A DNA stretch of 64,000 bases, from positions 6,961,747-7,025,746 of the forward strand of contig CM071570.1 in assembly GCA_036426205.1 (NCBI GenBank), given 5' to 3'. Position numbers and translations under genes: made by a program. Origin of the DNA: Ascaphus truei. Taxonomy: Eukaryota; Chordata; Amphibia; Anura; Ascaphidae. This document shows positions 18,572 to 30,598 of this stretch, in pieces (the first letter of the stretch is position 1; every line of letters begins with the position of its first letter). The notes below the pieces were generated by a model. The model had not been told where the DNA came from and did no database searches. It saw only the letters and a program-made list of their open reading frames with translations.

Positions 18572-21500
18572 TTAGTGCAAAATTGAGGCGGCGTCCACCC
18601 CTGGGATGTTGGTTTGTTCCAACCACGGGCCCCAAACTTTTAGAAATTTAGTGCCAGAGTCGTTGACCCAACTCGTCAACTGTTCCATCTGGCAGACGTG
18701 CCAAATTCGGTTCCTGATTTTGGGGATAAATGGGATCTCATTCTGCTTCCACAATGCTGCGATCTCGCATCGGGTGGCGGTCGCGAAATGCATGACCAAT
18801 TTATGTGTTGTTCTAGACATGCCCTGGGGCCGCCTGCCCACAAGGAACAGCCAAGGGTCCAGGGGGATCTCTAAGTCGAGCATCCCTTGCAGCCAATTTC
18901 GATTTTTTTCCCAAATCGGGACCACCCTTGGGCAAGACCACAGCATGTGTTTAAGGTCAGCTAATTCTCCGCACTGTTTAGGGCAGAGCGGCGAATAACC
19001 TCTGACAAATTTAGATAATTTGACTGGGGTGTGGTACCACCGCATGAGGACTTTATATGCGTTCTTCCTTAATGTGACACATATTGAACTTTTCGCTGCA
19101 GTTTGCAATATGTATTTCCAGTCATCGTCCTCGAAAGTCTCCCCTAGCTCTGTCTCCCACTGTCGCATGTATCGTAGGCAGGGGGAGTCCTTACCAGCCA
19201 GACAGACTAAATCTCTGTACATCCGAGATGTCAGTCCCCGTGTGTCCGTTGGTCTGGAGCACAGCTGTATAAAAAATTAGTTCGTGCAGGACGAACAGGA
19301 AATTTGTTATAAAATGCCCTGACCTGGAGGAATCTAAATAATTCTGAATTTGGGAAATTTGATGCCTCTTTGAACCAATCGAACGTCTTGATAGATCCCT
19401 TACCCCCCAGGTCCTTTAATCGGTTGTACCCTGCCTGCGTCCACTTTACAAATTTATCACTCGACAGCCCCGGAGCAAAGTCCGGATTGCCCCATAGGGG
19501 GGTCATTAATGTGTGGGGGGTGGATAAGTTAGCTTTAAATTTAGATGTCTCCCAGACCGCTAAGGAGTTCGCCACAGCGCAGAGCGGAGTCCCCATGCCT
19601 TTCTTGCATTGTTTTGGTAGCCAGATCAGATCTTGAAGTGCCACTGGAGCACAACATTCCCTTTCTAGCTCTGTCCATCTTCTGTTTGTGGGGTCCGCGT
19701 GCCATTGAATGATTTGGCCCAATTGTGCCGTTTTATAGTACGCCATCAAGCAAGGTACCGAAAGTCCTCCTTTTACTACTGGTTTTGTCAGTAGGCTTTT
19801 TGCAATTCGTGGGCGTTTTTTGTTCCAAATAAATTGGATGATGTGAGCTTGAAGGGCTTGGATCTCAGATTTAATTAAAGGTATTGGTAGGGTCTGAAAC
19901 AGATATAACATTTTGGGCAGTAAATTCATCTTCACGCTATGAATTCTGCCGAACCATGATATCCCGTACCCCGCCCACACCCTGAGATCCTCCTTGAGCT
20001 TCTTCATCATCTTGGGGAAATTTGCCTTATATAAAGTATTATAATCCCTGGTGATATATACCCCTAAATATTTGATGGCGGAGGATTGCCAATTAAAATT
20101 GAAATTTAGTTCTAATAATTTTTCGATTGGTTTAGGTAGATTGATGTTGAGCGCCTCAGACTTGGCCTGGTTAATCTTGAACCCTGAAATCCTGCCAAAG
20201 GCGCCCAAGATCTCAAAGACATTGGGCAGGGTTGTCAGCGGTTTAGAGATGGTCAGAATCACGTCGTCTGCATATAGCGCAGCTTTGTGATGCTGTCCCC
20301 CCATTTGGATTCCTGATATATTAGGGCTTAATCTAATGTGGGCTGCGAGGGGTTCGATACAAAGGGCAAAAAGTAAAGGGGACAGCGGGCAACCCTGGCG
20401 AGTTCCACTTCGGATATTAAATAGCTCGGAAGGGAAGCCCTGATGCCGCACTTTCGCTGTGGGTCCTGAGTATAGGGCCATTATTGCCTCAAGAAGGCGG
20501 CCTCCAAACCCAAACACCCCCAGCGTCTCTCGGAGGTAAGACCAATCGATACGATCGAATGCCTTCTCGGCATCCAGACTCAACACCATGGACGGAATGT
20601 GTTTTTGTTTTGCCAAATCTATCAGATCAATTATCCGTCTGGTGTTATCTGCCGCCTGTCTACCTGCAATAAAGCCTACTTGATCCGGATGTATCAGGCC
20701 TGGAAGGACACTACCCACCCTGTTTGCTAATAGTTTGGAGAAGATTTTTATGTCCGAATTAATCAGGGAGATTGGCCGGTAGCTCTTGTAGTCTGCCGGG
20801 TCCTTACCAGGCTTGTGGATCACCGAGATAGACGCCTGGAGCATCTGGGCCGGGAAGGGCTACCCCTCCAGGATCCCGTTAAATAACTTCAGAAGATGAG
20901 GGGCTAGGGTCTTACAAAATTTTTTATAGTATAAATTTGAGTATCCATCAGGACCTGGGGCCTTGGCTGGTTTGAGGGACTTAATTACCTCTGTGATCTC
21001 TTCCAGGGTGAAATCACCCTGCAGGGCCTCCTTCTCAACCCTGCCCAGGGTCGGAAGCTGTGCCTCAGACAGAAACCTCTTTAGGGCAGCCGATGTTTTT
21101 TGGTTATGGGTGACCTTATCTCCATCATACAGTGTAGCATAGTATTTCCGGAATGCTTCCACTATTTGTTTCAGATCAGAGGTAAGATCACCCTGCTGGG
21201 TTCTAATTGCCGCTATCCGAAAGTTTGGAAGCTTGTTTCGGAGCTTGTTGGCTAGTAAGGTATCTGGCTTGTTGGCTTTTTCATAAAATCTGCGTTTGGA
21301 CCAAGCTAACTCCTTCTCGGCCTGGGATGATAACACCAAATTAAGGGCCGCCTTGGTATCCAACAATTCTTGCCACGTGTTCTGGTTTTTGTCCGCGGAG
21401 TGTTGTGCAGTGAGAAGTGTCAATCTCGCCTGCAGCTCATGTATTTTAGAAGCTTTCTCTCGTCTCCGCTTACCAGCTATATTCATAAGGAACCCCCTAA

Positions 21501-22380
21501 GAGTAGCCTTATGGGCTTCCCAAAGCGTGGCCTGCGACTGTACGCTTCCCTTGTTTTCTCTAAAGAAATCTTTTATCCGGTCACGTATCGCCCTTTCGGT
21601 AGCAGGGGCCTTAAGAAGAAGCTCATTGAGCTTCCAGTTTGCTCCAGGTCTGTCCAGCCCTACAATCGTGCACCTCAGCTCTATAGGCGCATGGTCGGAC
21701 CACGAGATCTCGTGAATCTCTGTGTGGCCCACCACTGGAACCACCCTGTTTGATACTAGGAAGTAGTCTATTCGGCTATATCTGTCATGGGGATGTGAGT
21801 AGAAAGTATATTCTCGAGTCACCGGGTGTTGCTCTCTCCAGATATCCGTCAACTGACAGTCTTGAAGGCCCTTGCGTAGGGTTAATATGTCTTGTCTGTG
21901 AGTAGTGTTAGGTTGGGTGCATCTGTCAAGGTCAGGGTCCAGTGTGCGGTTCAGGTCCCCAGCGAGGAAGGTATTTCCCCTAGCCATTTTATGTAATATG
22001 GAAAAAAACTGTTCAAAGAAAACGGGGTTTTGTTCGCACGGGGCATATACTGACGCTAGTGTTACCTGTTGATTTTGTATCGTGCCCGTTAAGATTAAGA
22101 ATCTACCCTGTGGGTCAGAGTATTGCTTATCTATGGTCAGGGCAAGCCTGTTGTGCGTGATAATTGCTACGCCCCTCTTTTTGACATTCGCCGATGCCAG
22201 GTGGAATGTTTTATAGCTCTTATCTAAAAATTTCGGGTGGTTTACGCGGGAAAAATGAGTTTCCTGTAGGAAAATAATGTCGGCCTTCCGCCGGATATAT
22301 TCCCTAAAGGCAATTCTCCGCTTAACGGGACTGTTGAACTCCTTCACATTATGTGAAACCATAATAATCTCATTACTCAT
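18572..22380 (-). pseudogene. L1 ORF2 (endonuclease/RT), copy B, two disruptions
   Basis: The start gives MSNEIIMVSHNVKEFN. The endonuclease part (22380-21690) has LQETHF, VYAPCE, AGDLN and SDHAPIEL. The RT follows with KAPGPDG, SYRPISLIN, EKAFDRIDW, RQGCPLSPLLFA and YADD. An in-frame TAG at 20860-20862 replaces the aspartate codon of EGDPFP found in copy C. A frameshift near 19260-19275 (within RTNFEQLCS of copy C) moves the C-terminal 216 residues, including the CPKQC..HMLWSC knuckle, to another frame (19222-18572). The nonsense codon cuts the RT before motif A. It is closest to copy C. Confidence 0.92.
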
Positions 22381-24242
22381 CTGAGCCGTATATCGTGAAC
22401 CATCTACGTAACCGCCGTTGTTGGACAGGTTGGTATCCTGTCTCCTGATGTCTTTTTCGCCGATCAGTCTCCCGCTTCACTCTCTCCGTGAACCAAGCCT
22501 TTGTTTCTGGGATTGACATCCAGGGAGGGCTGACACAAAAGGGGGGTGGGGAGGGGAACATATAGACAAATAACAAAGAAAAAACAGATATCAGAACATG
22601 GGTCACGTGACATTGTACCGTACCGCCAGTCCGTGATCTTCGCCCTGGTAACGACGGGGTGGGGATCCCGCACTACCTCTTGGCGTCCCTCCCCACCCGT
22701 CGCCCAACCCAACAGGGGACTTTGTGGAATCACTAGCCTAAACCCAGCAGTCCGACTCGGAGCACATGCGGAGATCAGGGCAGGCTTACCCCCCGCCCCT
22801 CCCGTTGCTTCCCGTTATCCCTAAATGACGAACAACTACGCTTATAACTTTCACTAGTAACCCCGTGGTGCATCTCACCCCCAACCTCTGTGTGCCACTA
22901 TGTGACCTTCCACATTCATCTCTACTATGAGGACTTCATGTCTCCACTTGGCTAACTTCTCTTCCGCTAGCCGATCTATCCCTCCCTTTTTTTTTTTTTT
23001 TATGCTCGTCTGCTCCAGCATGTGCCGTGCCTCCCTCCTCCTAAGTACTCTGCTCCTCTGCAGCGGACTTCCGTGAGCTCCCGTTCGTTTCTAGCTCCCA
23101 CTCTCCTCTTTTTTCCTTCTACTTTCTATAGGTCTCTGCCGCTATTAGGCTTCCTTTCCCCTACTATTTTCTCGCGCTAACCTCCTATCCTTCATGTGCC
23201 CATACCTGCCTCCACCCTGCCACAACTGCACTATCCCCATTCTTATTCTATACTTAATTTCTTCATTGCTCCATTCACTTGCTCTCGAATCACTCCCCTT
23301 CTGCGTTACACTTCCCCCTGCTTTTCCTTTCACACATATGTTCTTAGCTCAACCTCTGCTCTCACTTACAATACCTCTCTATCCGCTCGTTGCCTGCCGC
23401 TTCTCCAAACTCTCTTTTTCAAGCTACCACTCGATACCAGCTACTCACCTACTCAGCGTCCGGTTTCTCCTATCTCCTTAGTCCCCTTGCTAAGATGTAC
23501 CGGGGCTCATTGTCCCTTGTTGTCTTCCCTCATTCCCTCCCTCCGTACAGTTGCTACTAGACCGCTTTCCCCGCGGCTTGTTTCGGGTCCGCTCGGCCTC
23601 TGCTTCCGGCCTGCGTTGTCCTCCGTTCTCTTCTCGCGCCTTATGCGCCTCTCTCTCTTGCAGATGTGGCCGTCGCGCCGGAACGGTCGCACTTCCGTGC
23701 GTCAGTCCATCCATTGTTCACCACCTGTTCCGCCCCAATCAAGATGGCCGACTTTGGGGTACGCCCCTCTCTGTGACGTCTCGCCCCCTCCGCCATCTTT
23801 GGAGTAGGCGGTCACCCAGAGGAAGACGCAGCCGAAGCCGTCCTCCTCCATGGTCCCCTTTCCGCCTGGTGAGCTCTTCCCCGCTCTCCGCTTCCGTGTT
23901 CTGCGTTGCAAGCTGGGGGGCCGCCATTGCAACCTCGGTCGCCATGACTGGACCCCGATGGTAAGCAGAAATTTTTGTCAGTCTCCTTTCCTCCTTAGGG
24001 CTCAGCGCCATGGGGAGATTACGGGGGCTTATTTTTCCCCCCCGGTCCTCTGTGTGGGGAGTACCGCCATATGGAAGTGCGTCAGCATATTCGCTGGGGC
24101 TGGTGCAACCTTAAACCAGGAACCATTTAGAAACTTGTAAAACTTGGGTGTGGTTATTTAACTGTGATAAATTAGTAACTTAGACGAACCCCCTCCGCGC
24201 TGGGCTCCCGACTGTGTTCCCACACGGGGCTTACCGCCGGGG
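22381..24242 (-). promoter_or_regulatory. Inter-ORF spacer of L1 copy B
   Basis: About 1.9 kb. On the plus strand there is a G-run at 22541-22557 (GGGGGGTGGGGAGGGG) 160 nt before the ORF2 ATG, a long pyrimidine-rich region at about 22980-23560, and CpG-rich sequence with CAAGATGGCC (23741) and GCCATCTTTGG (23791). No recognisable protein. Confidence 0.5.
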
Positions 24243-25140
24243 CTTCAGGACTCTCGTTGCCAGCGCCAGGTGCGTGCCGAGTCCCAGGTTCTGTAGGAAA
24301 CTTGTTCCTCCTCTGGTGCTTTGAGGTGTATGGGTCGCCCGTTTACGGTGATACCATGAGGCCGAAGGGGAACGTCCACCGGACGAACAGCTTTCTCTCT
24401 AGCACCCTGGTGGTAACAGGCACAGGTCCCTCCGTCTGGCCAGGCAGTGTGATAGGTGACAAATCTTGATACACTCGCAATCTTAGCTCCCAACCCGCCA
24501 TGAAGGGGGGTATTTCGTGTGATTTTTGTAGAATCTCTCGCCGTGAGCGGTAATGATGTAGACGCACTCATAACGTCTCTGGGGAGGTCATGGGCTGGGT
24601 GCGATGCGCGCATGCGATGGCCAGCGGTCCATCACGAGCCTCTCTTTTGGGGACTCCGGGCAGATATGCCTTTCATCCAGCGCCTACCAATTCCTCACAG
24701 TCACAATGTCTCAGGGAGCGCGGAAGGCGCACATTTCTGCGGCGGTCCTGTTTTCGGCGTCTCCTACTTGCCGGTTTTCCTTATTCATTAATCTGGGACG
24801 GAGATCCGCCGTGGTTTTAGCAACCTTCTGAATTGCTTTGCGTTTGCTTGTCGACCCGCACCTCTAACTCCTGTGTCCGGGCCCCAAAACTCTACCTCCT
24901 TGGCCAGGGCTCTTATCTCTGCTTGCAGAACGTCTTTTAAATCTTGAAAGAGGCGCTCAATTCCGGCAGCAGCCCCCTGGTTGTCTGGGTTGCTCTCTCC
25001 TCTGACCAGAGCTGCGTTCTTGATGCGGGGGCCATTGTGAGACCGCTCTGCGGGCTTGCTATCGCCGAAATATGATGGTTAAGCCCGCTTTCCTGGGGTT
25101 TTCGCCAGTTTCTTTGACCTCCTGGGTTATTTGCAGAGTT
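24243..25140 (-). pseudogene. L1 ORF1, copy B, decayed
   Basis: Recognisable pieces on the minus strand are MAPASRTQLWSEE..GLLPELS near 25035-24937 (compare MAPVSHPGSES..GLLSARR in copy C), then MRLHHYRSRREIL..YQDLSPITL..RWTFPFGLMV (24567-24343) and NGRPIHLKAPEE (around 24300) in another frame. The coiled coil and RRM between them are broken by several frameshifts. The upstream limit is approximate. Confidence 0.75.
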
Positions 25141-25707
25141 TGTGCCTTTTTGGTGTGAAATCGGTTTTTGTAGTATATTCGTCCGTTTGCGTTGTTTTAG
25201 TATGTGGGAGGAGGGGCACAGAGCTACAGGATTATGCCTCCATGCTCTCCAATCTCCCAGCATGCACTCTAGCATGCGTATTTTAAAATGTCTCTTTGCC
25301 TTGCCAATATACTGCATATTGCAGCTACACTGCAAGACATAGATCACATGCGTGGTGAGACAATTTATAAAACTCTTGATATTATAAATTTGATTAGTTG
25401 CAAAAGATGTGACAGATTTATCTGTGGTGACGTGATTACATGCTTTACATTTCCCACATTTGTATGTTCCTACAACTCCTAAACGTGTTTTTATATCACC
25501 AGAAGTTTTATTCTTTCTGACAACCTGGCTAGGGGCCAATAGACTTTTCAGATTAGGTGCTCGTTTGAATACAACACCTGGCTGTGATTTAAATTTTGGT
25601 CCTAAAATGGGATCCATTTTGAGTACACTCCAGTGTTTACGTAACACTTTCCTAATACTGTCATGGGCCCCACTAAATTGTGTAATAAAAGGAGGTAAGA
25701 CTAACAA
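24937..25707 (-). pseudogene. PLE RT/GIY-YIG linker fused by insertion to L1 B 5' sequence
   Basis: The frame from 25707 reads PFITQFSGAHDSIRK, LKMDPILG, FKRAPNLKSLL, then the Cys-rich linker CGKCKACNH..INCLTTHV and the GIY-YIG start IYVLQCSCNMQYIGK. These match the C-terminal thumb, zinc-binding linker and endonuclease of PLE proteins. From 25284 leftwards it runs into the duplicated target site and then L1 B, so only 25285-25707 is PLE. The rest of the GIY-YIG domain is at 17968-18186. Confidence 0.88.
25268..25284. repeat. Target-site duplication of L1 copy B, right copy
   Basis: Exact match to 18179-18195, followed by AAAATG. The pre-insertion site reads GTATTTT/AAAATG. Confidence 0.92.
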
Positions 25708-25835
25708 AATTAAACGTGAGTCTTTGCTTAAATATCATAAAAAGGCAATAGGGGCAAGTAAGAAAAAGGACACCTTATCTCCTTTTATTACACAAATTAG
25801 GCTTGAAGTCATATTCCCACAGTCTAACTGCTGAT
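25700..25835 (+). pseudogene. Inverted 5' segment of the same PLE
   Basis: The plus strand reads RESLLKYHKK..KKDTLSPFITQI, the PLE segment that normally comes just before and overlaps the PFITQFSGAH start of the minus-strand fragment. The two pieces therefore face each other across about 25705 and share about 10 codons, as expected from a 5' inversion during insertion. Confidence 0.7.
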
Positions 25836-26125
25836 TTCCCAGTTTAAGTGCAATACATGCCACTTTATGCAGCTAACCTGTGAGTGCATCTACTACCCGT
25901 CTACCTCAGAATACTCACTTTAATATACAGAATTGCACTATTTGTGTTTTTTTTACCCCGCATGTGGTTCCTGGGAGTTGCGCCTGGATTGCTTTACTTG
26001 CGTCCACCTGGCGTCCATCTGGCCCAGTGTCACAGAAAAAGACTTATTATTGTTATGCATATCATTAAATGAAATGGTCTCTCTTCTATATCCTGTCATA
26101 CACCTATTCTTCAACAAAATGAACA
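25836..26125. other. No gene recognised
   Basis: Moderately AT-rich; no family signature seen. Confidence 0.4.
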
Positions 26126-26365
26126 TGTAGGTGATACACTGGTTACTGTACTTACAATCAGTTAGAAAGTGGAATCACACAAGAAAGTCTTATCATAAAA
26201 ATGAACATTTACTGCCTCAAATCAGGAAGAACAGAATCATGAACAAATAAGGAATAACAGAAGCCAAGTATCCATACTTCTCTAGCATGATATTCCTGTG
26301 TGTTTTTTTTATTACTTCCTGTTCTTGTGCCAACAATTCCCACTGGAAAACCAACTACCAAGGAT
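26126..26365 (+). repeat. Dispersed repeat, copy 1 (partner at 32584-32818)
   Basis: The two segments share long stretches, for example TTTACTGCCTCAAATCA, AGAACAGAATCATGAACAAA, AACAGAAGCCAAGTATCC and TTATTACTTCCTGTTCTTG, in the same order and orientation. No ORF. The family is unknown; it may be a SINE or a piece of a DNA transposon. Confidence 0.75.
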
Positions 26366-26669
26366 ATTGTATATTTTAATGCTGATCATTTATTCTATTT
26401 TGTTCGAAGTGACTGTTTGAGAAATTGTCGGACAAAAATCCTAATTGAAGTTGAGCAGCCATTTCAAACAATATAAAATAAGTCTCTCAGGGGCAAACCT
26501 CAACACAACAATGCTATCTTTTGCCAACACTGACATCAATTAAAGTCTTCACGCTATAATAGCTTGAATAGCCGCTTTGGTCTATGTTGAAATACCTCCT
26601 AAGGGCCTTAGTCTATCTTGTCTAAACAACTGCCCTAAATGTGAAATATGAAAACCCTATTTCCAGCTC
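26366..26669. other. No gene recognised
   Basis: AT-rich, nothing recognised. Confidence 0.4.
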
Positions 26670-27697
26670 GCTGTCACGACTGTGCTCGCCACAAACCTGG
26701 GTCGGACCGCGTGGCTGAGGTGGGGTTGTAAAAGCACCGACCTGAGACCGCGCAGGCTGATCCGGATTGCGCAGTTCGTAGTCGTACGTAGCAGGATCAT
26801 GATAGGAGAAGACAGCATCGTCGGTGGACACGCCAGGGTCAGGACTGGAAACATCAGGGTAAACGTTGTTCAAGCAGGAGTTCGGCAACAGGTAGTCAGG
26901 AGAGCCCCGCTTCAACTTAGGAGTGCGGGAGTGGCCTCTGCGCGTGCGGCGACCATGGCCCATGGTACTGGTCTCAGGAGGTGGTAGACAGACCAGAGTA
27001 GCACACCGCCTAGCTGCACTGGTAAACCAGTGCTTCAGCGCAAGAGTCCTGAGCGGGCTGGGGAATCCTCCGATTCAGCGCAGGAACCAGGACACGGCCT
27101 CTCTAGATTAGGGAAAGAGTAGGCCCCAGGAACCAGGAAGCTGAAGATACTCAGGGAAACCTCCGCTTCAGTGCAGGAAACCAGGAACAGACCGCTGCAT
27201 GTATATAGCAGCCGGTCACAGGAAACAAGGAGCTGAAGTAACAAGGAGAGTACTCAGCTTCAGCACAGGAAACAGGAACTGACCGCTGCATGAGACTAGC
27301 AGCCGGTCACAGGAACCAGGGAGCTGAAGACAACAAGGAGAGTACTCCGCTTCAGCACAGGAACAGACCGCTGCGTGACACTAGCAGCCGGTCTCAGGAA
27401 CCAAGGAGACAGACAAGACAAGGCTTATGGCAGAACACAGACATCCAGGAAGGACTATGCTCGGCAGGGGGCATTATGGGAAGGCAACACTTAAAGGTCA
27501 GAGAACCAATGGCAGAAGGGGCGTGTGGCAGTATTGCTTTGGTGAGTGAATCCAGGCTGCAGTAAATATCCGGGAAAGTGTTCCAGGACTGCACAGGTCT
27601 GCAAGTTAAGGCAAACATTAAACCGAGGAGCGGATTCCTTACACTCGCTAACACTGTCTGTCTCTATGCATTTTGTTGGCCCCACATCCCTGACAGG
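26670..27697. repeat. GC-rich repeat with internal minisatellite, possible LTR
   Basis: The segment begins TGTCACGACTGTGCTCGCC and can be read to a CCCTGACA near 27697, giving TG..CA ends with a short inverted repeat (TGTCA/TGACA). I could not find a target-site duplication, so the boundaries are tentative. It contains the 93-bp minisatellite at 27030-27410. No coding domain. Confidence 0.4.
27030..27410. repeat. Minisatellite, unit about 93 bp
   Basis: CTTCAGCACAGGAA-type words recur at 27164, 27259 and 27351, each followed by GACCGCTGC, TAGCAGCCGGTC and CAAGGAG. Earlier degenerate units start near 27031 and 27073. Three good units and two partial ones are visible. Confidence 0.88.
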
Positions 27698-27839
27698 GAA
27701 AATCGGTATTCTGCCCACATCCATACCATATAACCAAGGAAAGCATGGTGGAAAAATTGATTTAGTCATTAATTGTAAAGTGTAAAATTATGCTTAAACT
27801 GTGTTTGCAATTGAATAATACATATATTTGCCAAATGTA

Positions 27840-29053
27840 TGTAGCGCTGTTTCCCCAGAACACAGGAAGCTACCAGTGCTGCTATATACCTGTCGGCTCC
27901 AGGAGCCTGAGCCTCTGCCACAGAGTGCCTCCATCTGTGAGGGATCCCAGCAGAGCGGAAGCAGCCCCTCACAGGACACAATAATAAACACACACAGTAA
28001 TAAAAATAGCGGAACCTTTACTGTGACAGTATATTAGTATTTGAATAGGATAACTCTCCCTCTATCTGAAGTATTATGTGCACAACTGCCTCACAGGGCC
28101 TTTCTCCCCAAAAGTGATTGCCAACACCGTGTCCACAATAATGCGTAGTCTCTTGATCACTTAACCCACAGTGTCCCCAAAGAACCCACCTTATAGGCGT
28201 GATCAGCGCCTGTGTTTGAACTGATTTTGTTGGTACACTTGTTGACTATACCTGCCGGGCGTGCCAGCACCCAGTCTGTTGAAACTTCAAAAAGGATCCG
28301 CTGATCCACGCTCCTCCGCGACGTCGTCAGGGGTGATCCCAAATGGGTAATGTCTCCCTTGTGTTCTTTCGTGAGGCCTGGTCCCCGACCTCCCCTCAGG
28401 GATTGCAGTGTCCTCTGTGTCCCTAACTATACTTAAGTGCTAAGGGGATCCATTCCCTATGCTAGGGCATGTCCCTATAGCAACCACAAACTAGCACAGT
28501 GACCTTGGTCCTATCTGGGGGATAGGGGTTTTTGCTGGCCTAGTGCAGAGGCTACTTGCCTCTCTGCACGGACCCTCTGTCCCCTACCCTTGCCTGTAAC
28601 ATTCTGCCTGCGTGCTCCCTGTGACTCACATCCTTATCTTGCTTCCAGGGATCTCTCCAGCCCTATTAGCTCCCTGGCATCAGGTGGTGCGCTCCTAAGG
28701 CACATCATGGGACTTGTAGTCCCTGCCAAGAGTCTTCTCCCATTGGCCCTGCTTTGCACGCTGTCTCACTGCGCATGCACGACATGTAATGGCTGCCGCG
28801 CTCATCTGCGCATGCGAGTGTGTCCACAAGATGGTGCGCCCTATCAGCAACTGCCGGAGTCTCCGGTGACGCGATCGCTGTCCTGGCACGGGCCTGCATC
28901 TGCCACATCGCACGCCCCCTCTCCCGGAGCTCCTGAAGGCGCATACACGCGCACCCACACCGCACGCCCCTGCAACCGGCCACAACTCTACCGACCGCGC
29001 GGAGATCAGCACAGAAAGGGGGGGTTACAAGCCCAGAGGGGGACCTGGCTACA
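27840..29053 (+). mobile_element. LTR-like repeat, copy 1
   Basis: It starts TGTAGCGCTGTTTCC and ends GGACCTGGCTACA, an inverted TGTAGC/GCTACA pair. It shares with copy 2 (30599) the order CAGGAGCCT..GCCTC, GAGGGATCCCA, CCGTGTCCACA, GGGACTTGTAGTCCC, GCGCATGCG and a final AGAGGGGGACCTGGCTACA. Length 1.21 kb. Flanks TGTA and TGTG are similar but not identical. No genes inside. Confidence 0.7.
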
Positions 29054-29907
29054 TGTGTTTATATACACATACATATCATGCTTAATGATATATAAATTAC
29101 ACAGACAATAAGTAATTATATGATCATGTTGCTCAGTATTGTGATATACTATTCAAATAGTACCAGTGAAACCTATTTCAAAGCTGTAAGATGTAGTGAT
29201 ATGTGATAACATCCCAGCCAGTGGCACAGTTCTTACCCATATATTTATACCTATAGTTACTTAGATGTACAGTAATATACCATGAATAGTAATATTATTG
29301 TTGATTCATGTGATAATAAATCACAATTACATTAAACATGCTGAAATCCCTTTAGATAATCAAACATGCGGTATATAGAATACTTACTATTAACTACAAT
29401 CCCGATGTAACAGGACATTGAAATGTAGATAAGATTATGATGGTTTAAGCCTTTCTTATATATACTGTGCCAGCCTCTGTCAGTAACTTCTTCCCCATCA
29501 ATCATAACCATGCTCCCTCTTTAAGCCTCAATATAGAAGTCAAGAGGCATTTCAGTATCATGGGAGCATCAATAACTAAACCGCTTTCTTAACAAGCACA
29601 CAAATATCATTTGCCATGCCATAAGATGTCTAATGCATCTATATTTATTGCAATGTCACATTGTATCATTAGACTATCAGCTCTTTCAGACAAAAAAATG
29701 CTTTTCCTTATGTCTATTTTAATGTCAATACTTGTATCCCTATGTTTTATATTTCCATAGTTTCCCTGTATTTTAAATTGCCGGCATGCACATACAGTAT
29801 AGTGAAGTACTGCATACATGGCTAACATACAACTATCATAAATACATTATTAACATACATAAATAAGTATTAATAATACTACTTACTTTGGTAGATAAGA
29901 AAGAAAA
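29054..29907. other. No gene recognised; AT-rich
   Basis: Unique-looking AT-rich sequence without a domain or structured repeat. Confidence 0.4.
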
Positions 29908-29909
29908 TA

Positions 29910-30512
29910 CCCTATTTCCTGAATTCTTAGACGCACCTTTTTTTCGATTTTCACATGTCTGAAATTGGGGTGCGTCTTAGAATCGATGTATTGCAGATGG
30001 TTGAAGATGGAAAACGGGCAGGAGTGTGGTGGCGGCGGCGGCAGGACAGGTCCCAAGTCTGCAGGTGAATGAAGATAAGAAGACAGCGGGCGTGCGGTGG
30101 CGGAGGCGGCTAATAGATCATAATAGCAGGAGCAGAGCGGCATAGGGGAACGGCTTGGGAGGGGCACACTGTACCACCGGAAGTTGACCCGTGTCTGACT
30201 TCTGGTTACAGTGTGCACCTCCCAAGCCTTTCCCTTATGCTGCTCTGCTCCTGCTCAGCACGCCCGCTGTCTTCTTATCTTCATTCACCTGCAGACTTTG
30301 GACCTGTCCTGCTGCCGCACACCCACCCGCTGTCCATTTTCAACCATCTGCAGACATGGGACCTCTCCTGCCGCCGCCGCCCGCTTCATCCTCCGCTGGC
30401 ATTGGACCTCTCCTGAAACATGGTAAGTGAAAAAGTAATTTTCCTCGATTGTAAGGGCCAAATCGATGGTCCGTCTTTCAATCGAAGGCGTCTTACAATC
30501 GAGGAAATACGG
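29910..30512. mobile_element. Foldback (long-TIR) non-autonomous DNA transposon
   Basis: The ends read CCCTATTTCCTGAATTCTTA on the left and, in reverse complement, CCGTATTTCCTCGATTGTAA on the right, each bordered by TA. Internally, about 29993-30180 is the inverted copy of about 30205-30360 (both arms hold the CTGCAGGTGAATGAAGATAA block or its complement). The whole 603-bp element is thus a near-palindrome centred near 30195. It has no transposase. TA flanks are compatible with a Tc1/mariner-type target, but two bases are weak evidence. Confidence 0.8.
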
Positions 30513-30598
30513 TACATCAATGTTCTTTCCCCACAAACAGTAACAGCAGATTGTCATTTGTAATATTTGTGGGTACACCAACAAAATAATGTTTCTTG

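Larger units (their letters stand above)
18196..25267 (-). mobile_element. L1 element of the Tx1-like group, copy B
   Basis: A 7.07-kb minus-strand L1 inserted into the GIY-YIG region of a PLE, with an exact 17-bp target-site duplication. It has a poly(A) tail (plus-strand T-run 18196-18202), a 3' UTR, ORF2 with one nonsense codon and one frameshift, a 1.9-kb spacer and a decayed ORF1. The 5' end resembles that of copy C (both have a GGGGCA..GAGC..ACAG block and end near GCATGC), so it is essentially full length. Confidence 0.92.

Noticed and set aside
27030..27410. CRISPR-like array
   Set aside because: The units are contiguous 93-bp tandem repeats without unique spacers, in eukaryotic DNA.
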